Notes under the pieces: generated by a model | The model's database searches: none | What the model was told of the DNA's origin: nothing | The model's input: the letters and a program-made list of their open reading frames with translations, nothing else | Source: Spinacia oleracea | Taxonomy: Eukaryota > Streptophyta > Magnoliopsida > Caryophyllales > Amaranthaceae | Reading direction: 5' to 3' | NCBI RefSeq assembly: GCF_020520425.1 | Contig: NC_079490.1 | Coordinates: 5,580,001-5,644,000 of the forward strand | DNA: 64,000 bases | Part shown: positions 61,433-64,000 of the stretch, in pieces | Layout of the letters: each line of letters starts with the position of its first letter | How positions within the stretch are numbered: position 1 is the stretch's first letter | Translations under genes and position numbers: made by a program

Positions 61433-62697
61433 TAATTTAGATTTATATAAATGGTATTGATTATTGAGGAACTGGTTTTTCCATACTCTGTTGATATATT
61501 TTGCGCCCCACTCTAGCCTCCTCTGCTGATCCAAAAGTCAAGAGCGCTGAAAAGTCAATACAATATTTGTATATTACCGCAAACCACCTCTCTTTTCCGT
61601 TCAGTGAATCTAGTAGTGAATGCCAAAACTATGTTTTATCCCTTTCTTTGAATTATTTTTTTCTTGTAAAGAAAATTGCAGCTTGTGGTGGAACTAAAAT
61701 GAGTGGAAGTTTACAGAGACATTACTTTACACATTTACAGTCTTCTCCTCAAGAAAACTAGCATTGTTTACAAGTTTCGGTTCTGTAGCTTGTAAGTTGG
61801 TTATGTTCTGTCTCCTGTTTGTTATTAGAATCTGTTCTATTTCTATTTGTACATGTTTTGTTCTTTGGGGTTGTTAGGGAGGCCCTCCTCAAAGATAACC
61901 TCCAATCCCTCAGGACTTGTAAACTTACCACATTTTGTAGAGCCATTTTGTAAACTTGAATCATTGACCCTGAAAAGAAAAGGAGAAAGTTGGGCAGAGA
62001 TGCTGGTGCTGATCAAAGTGGAAGGAGTGATTTACTGAAGGTGTCTAGAAGAATGATGTACTAATTTTGCATTTATTTCTTTAAATTGCCGAGAAGCATC
62101 CTTCTCCCCTTGCTCCAATGGAAATTTCTCTTCATAATTGCCAAAACGGACAGTAATTTTGGGTTCAATAAAGTGGGAAAATAGGATGGGGTAGATTAGG
62201 AGTTGTTTACAATTCAGTTGTAGTTTCGTTTGATGGCTATGGAAAGAGATAGACTATAGAGGATGTGAGAGAATAGGATGTAGAAGATTGATACTGAGGT
62301 AACTTCAGCCTTCAACAGCAAGTACAAAAGGGTGGGGGGAAGATAAAGGAAAAGGCATGATCTGTTGTTATCTTAGTTGGACCAATTGTTAATTTGTTAT
62401 ATATTGTGGAAGAGGTACTAAAAAATCAATATTTGCAGATAGAAGAATGAGAGAAGTCTTTCATATAATCTGACAATTGTAAACATTATTAGTGTTTGTG
62501 TGGCTCATATGTTCCTTTCTGGTGAAAGTTTACGTACGTGATTGTTTCATATGTTTGTTCCTCGTCCTACGCAACAAGGGTATCAGGTCCCTATTCTTGC
62601 ATTTGTAAACAGTCTTTTACCCCCTTCTCTTCCTGTAGTATGCAAGTGTACACTGCCACTTAAAGCAGTATTTTTTTTTCACATTCAGGTGATTAAT

Positions 62698-62889
62698 ATG
62701 GCTGGCGCAAAGGTTGCTCATGCTGTCTTGAAAGGTCCAAGTGTTACGAAAGAAATATTTATTGGACTTGGACTCGGGTTGGTTGCTGGTACAATGTGGA
62801 AGATGCACCACTGGAACGAGCAGAGGAAAGTTCGATCCTTCTATGACATGCTGGAGAAAGGCCAGATCAGTGTCGTTGTAGAAGAGTAA
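62698..62889 (+). CDS. COX5C: cytochrome c oxidase subunit 5C, 63 aa
   Basis: Small nuclear-encoded, plant-specific subunit of mitochondrial respiratory complex IV, in the inner membrane. A single coding exon gives a protein that begins MAGAKVAHAVLKGPSVTKEI, continues with one hydrophobic membrane segment (FIGLGLGLVAGTMW) and ends in a charged matrix-facing tail with MHHWNEQRKVRSFYDMLEKG. The length is exactly that of the family and no cleavable presequence is expected. The chosen ATG follows the acceptor TTCAG (62684-62688) closely; the longer upstream open frame from 62542 lies in the intron. The leader intron, 58522-62688, is about 4.2 kb and loaded with transposons. The site II cluster lies at 58297-58360. 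Confidence 0.95.
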   Translation: MAGAKVAHAVLKGPSVTKEIFIGLGLGLVAGTMWKMHHWNEQRKVRSFYDMLEKGQISVVVEE

Positions 62890-63884
62890 ATCGTATTTTT
62901 TGATGAATTACATTTTGTTTTAAGTTGGGTTTCTTTGGTCGTTTTTGCTGCTCAAACTGTAAAGTGAAGCACTGCATAAACCCCATTCATGATTAATAAT
63001 TTTTTCTGATACTGGAAGTTAAATGATGTAATGATATGTGGATTTTGTGTTATATCATGTTTTCTCCACTCAGACTGCAGTGTAAATCCTGAAAGTTGTT
63101 TTAGACTCTTAAGTTTTAACCCCATTGTGGTGAATTTTACGAGAACATGACAACTATGTTTTCTATTGTCGACTTCTCCCATCGTTTTCTTTCAGTTACG
63201 GTAAAATTTCAGTATGATAGGTGAAAAATATCATGATTCCTGAGGTTGTTCTCTTTGATGAATGCTTATTCAAACACTGGGATGCATGTTCTTGGAAGAG
63301 GAAGTTTGATAGAATTGGTGATGTACCCTAAAGAGGAAGTTTGTCCAATTAAGCTGAATAAGTTTGTTCTTGATCATGCTCCTTGAAACTAGAATCTTTG
63401 GCATCACAAGTTGAAATATTGGAAATTGATTTATTTTTTTCAACATAAAAGTTAGGAGAACTTGTACACTTGGAGGCAATACTCCTTGTTTTCCTATATG
63501 GCTAAATACTTGAAACATTTATGTTTGTGTGTAGTTTTGGGAGAACGAGTAGGTCGTATATGAAAAGTGAGGTTAATGTGTTTGCTTTTAGTTGTTGTAA
63601 GAGATAGAAATAATAAATACTTCGTATTAGTATAAGTGGGGTTAGTGTTACAAATATCTAGAAACAAAACGAATAGACAAGTATTGCGCGTATTTATAAG
63701 GAAAGATCAAAGTGTGTACCAATTAACAAAGATGGATTTTGAACTACGGAGTAGTAACCTTAAAACACTAGGCCTACAAAACCATTTTAATAAAAAAACT
63801 AAATAGAAGTATTATGTAATTTTTATAACGCACGTTAAATCCCAAGGAAAGAGATGTAAAAAAAAATTAGCGAAATAATACCAA
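62890..63884. other. COX5C 3' flank and intergenic
   Basis: 3' UTR of COX5C followed by AT-rich DNA. An open frame on the minus strand near 63270-63518 (words such as QLNWTNFL and the + strand sequence GAAACTAGAATC) is too degenerate to call. It might be a scrap of retrotransposon. Confidence 0.45.
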
Positions 63885-64000
63885 TTGTGTATTTGGAAGG
63901 AAAGAAAGGGGAGAAAAGAAAGGGGGGTGGGCCAGTGAGGGCGAGGGAAGAGTGAACTTGCATTTCCTTTCAAATCTTTTCAACATTGAGGGAACGTTTG
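63885..64000. mobile_element. purine/pyrimidine-switch MITE, copy 3, cut by window edge
   Basis: TTTGGAAGGAAAGAAAGGGG, a GGGG-rich tract, then TTTCAAATCTTTTCAACATTG and AGGGAA match the left half and core of the copies at 23228 and 30415. The element continues beyond the window. Confidence 0.5.

Noticed and set aside
62542..62697. Upstream in-frame extension of COX5C (start at 62542)
   Set aside because: Contains an intron-like pyrimidine tract and acceptor TTCAG; COX5C proteins start at MAGAKVAHA-type sequence and are about 63 aa.

Overview
This is plant nuclear DNA, very probably a eudicot. The genes are split by GT-AG introns, the composition is AT-rich, and three genes encode nuclear-made plastid or mitochondrial proteins or sugar carriers of plant type. 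Repeat style suggests Amaranthaceae/Caryophyllales (spinach or a relative), but that is a guess from family resemblance and is not proven here. No rRNA, tRNA or CRISPR was seen.

Layout. 1-4.4 kb is intergenic with small transposons and an ATAAG microsatellite. 4.88-13.57 kb (+) is a 19-coding-exon EFR3/SEMI-ROLLED LEAF 2 type gene, the membrane-anchor subunit of the plant PI4-kinase alpha complex. 14.93-16.71 kb (+) is a PPR gene broken by two frameshifts. 18.26-20.62 kb (-) is an STP-type hexose/H+ symporter in 4 exons. 22.01-26.61 kb (+) is plastid ClpP3 in 9 exons. 28.71-29.72 kb (+) is the rRNA-processing factor EBP2, with a telo-box/site II promoter. 62.70-62.89 kb (+) is cytochrome c oxidase subunit 5C, with a very long leader intron starting near 58.5 kb.

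The accessory region is 31.7-58.3 kb, one giant Mutator-like element (MULE). It is flanked by a 10-bp direct repeat (GCCCATCATT at 31685-31694 and 58263-58272) and has palindrome-rich terminal inverted repeats. It carries two convergent genes that start near its two ends: a Ulp1/C48 SUMO-protease-like gene (+) and a FAR1/FHY3-type transposase with MULE and SWIM domains (-). Both are damaged by stops and frameshifts. A 10.4-kb Copia-type LTR retrotransposon (TSD GATTT, nearly identical LTRs, fossilised pol) is nested 48 bp past the Ulp1 stop codon.

The strongest unexplained signal is a short motif, TGTTCA, packed at very high density and almost only on the + strand through the introns and spacers of the MULE. 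It is nearly absent from the MULE exons and from the nested retrotransposon. The arrangement resembles the short motifs recognised by VANC anti-silencing proteins in Arabidopsis VANDAL MULEs, and may mark an analogous element-specific recognition system. The right end of the MULE lies only about 25 bp upstream of a cluster of site II promoter motifs of COX5C.
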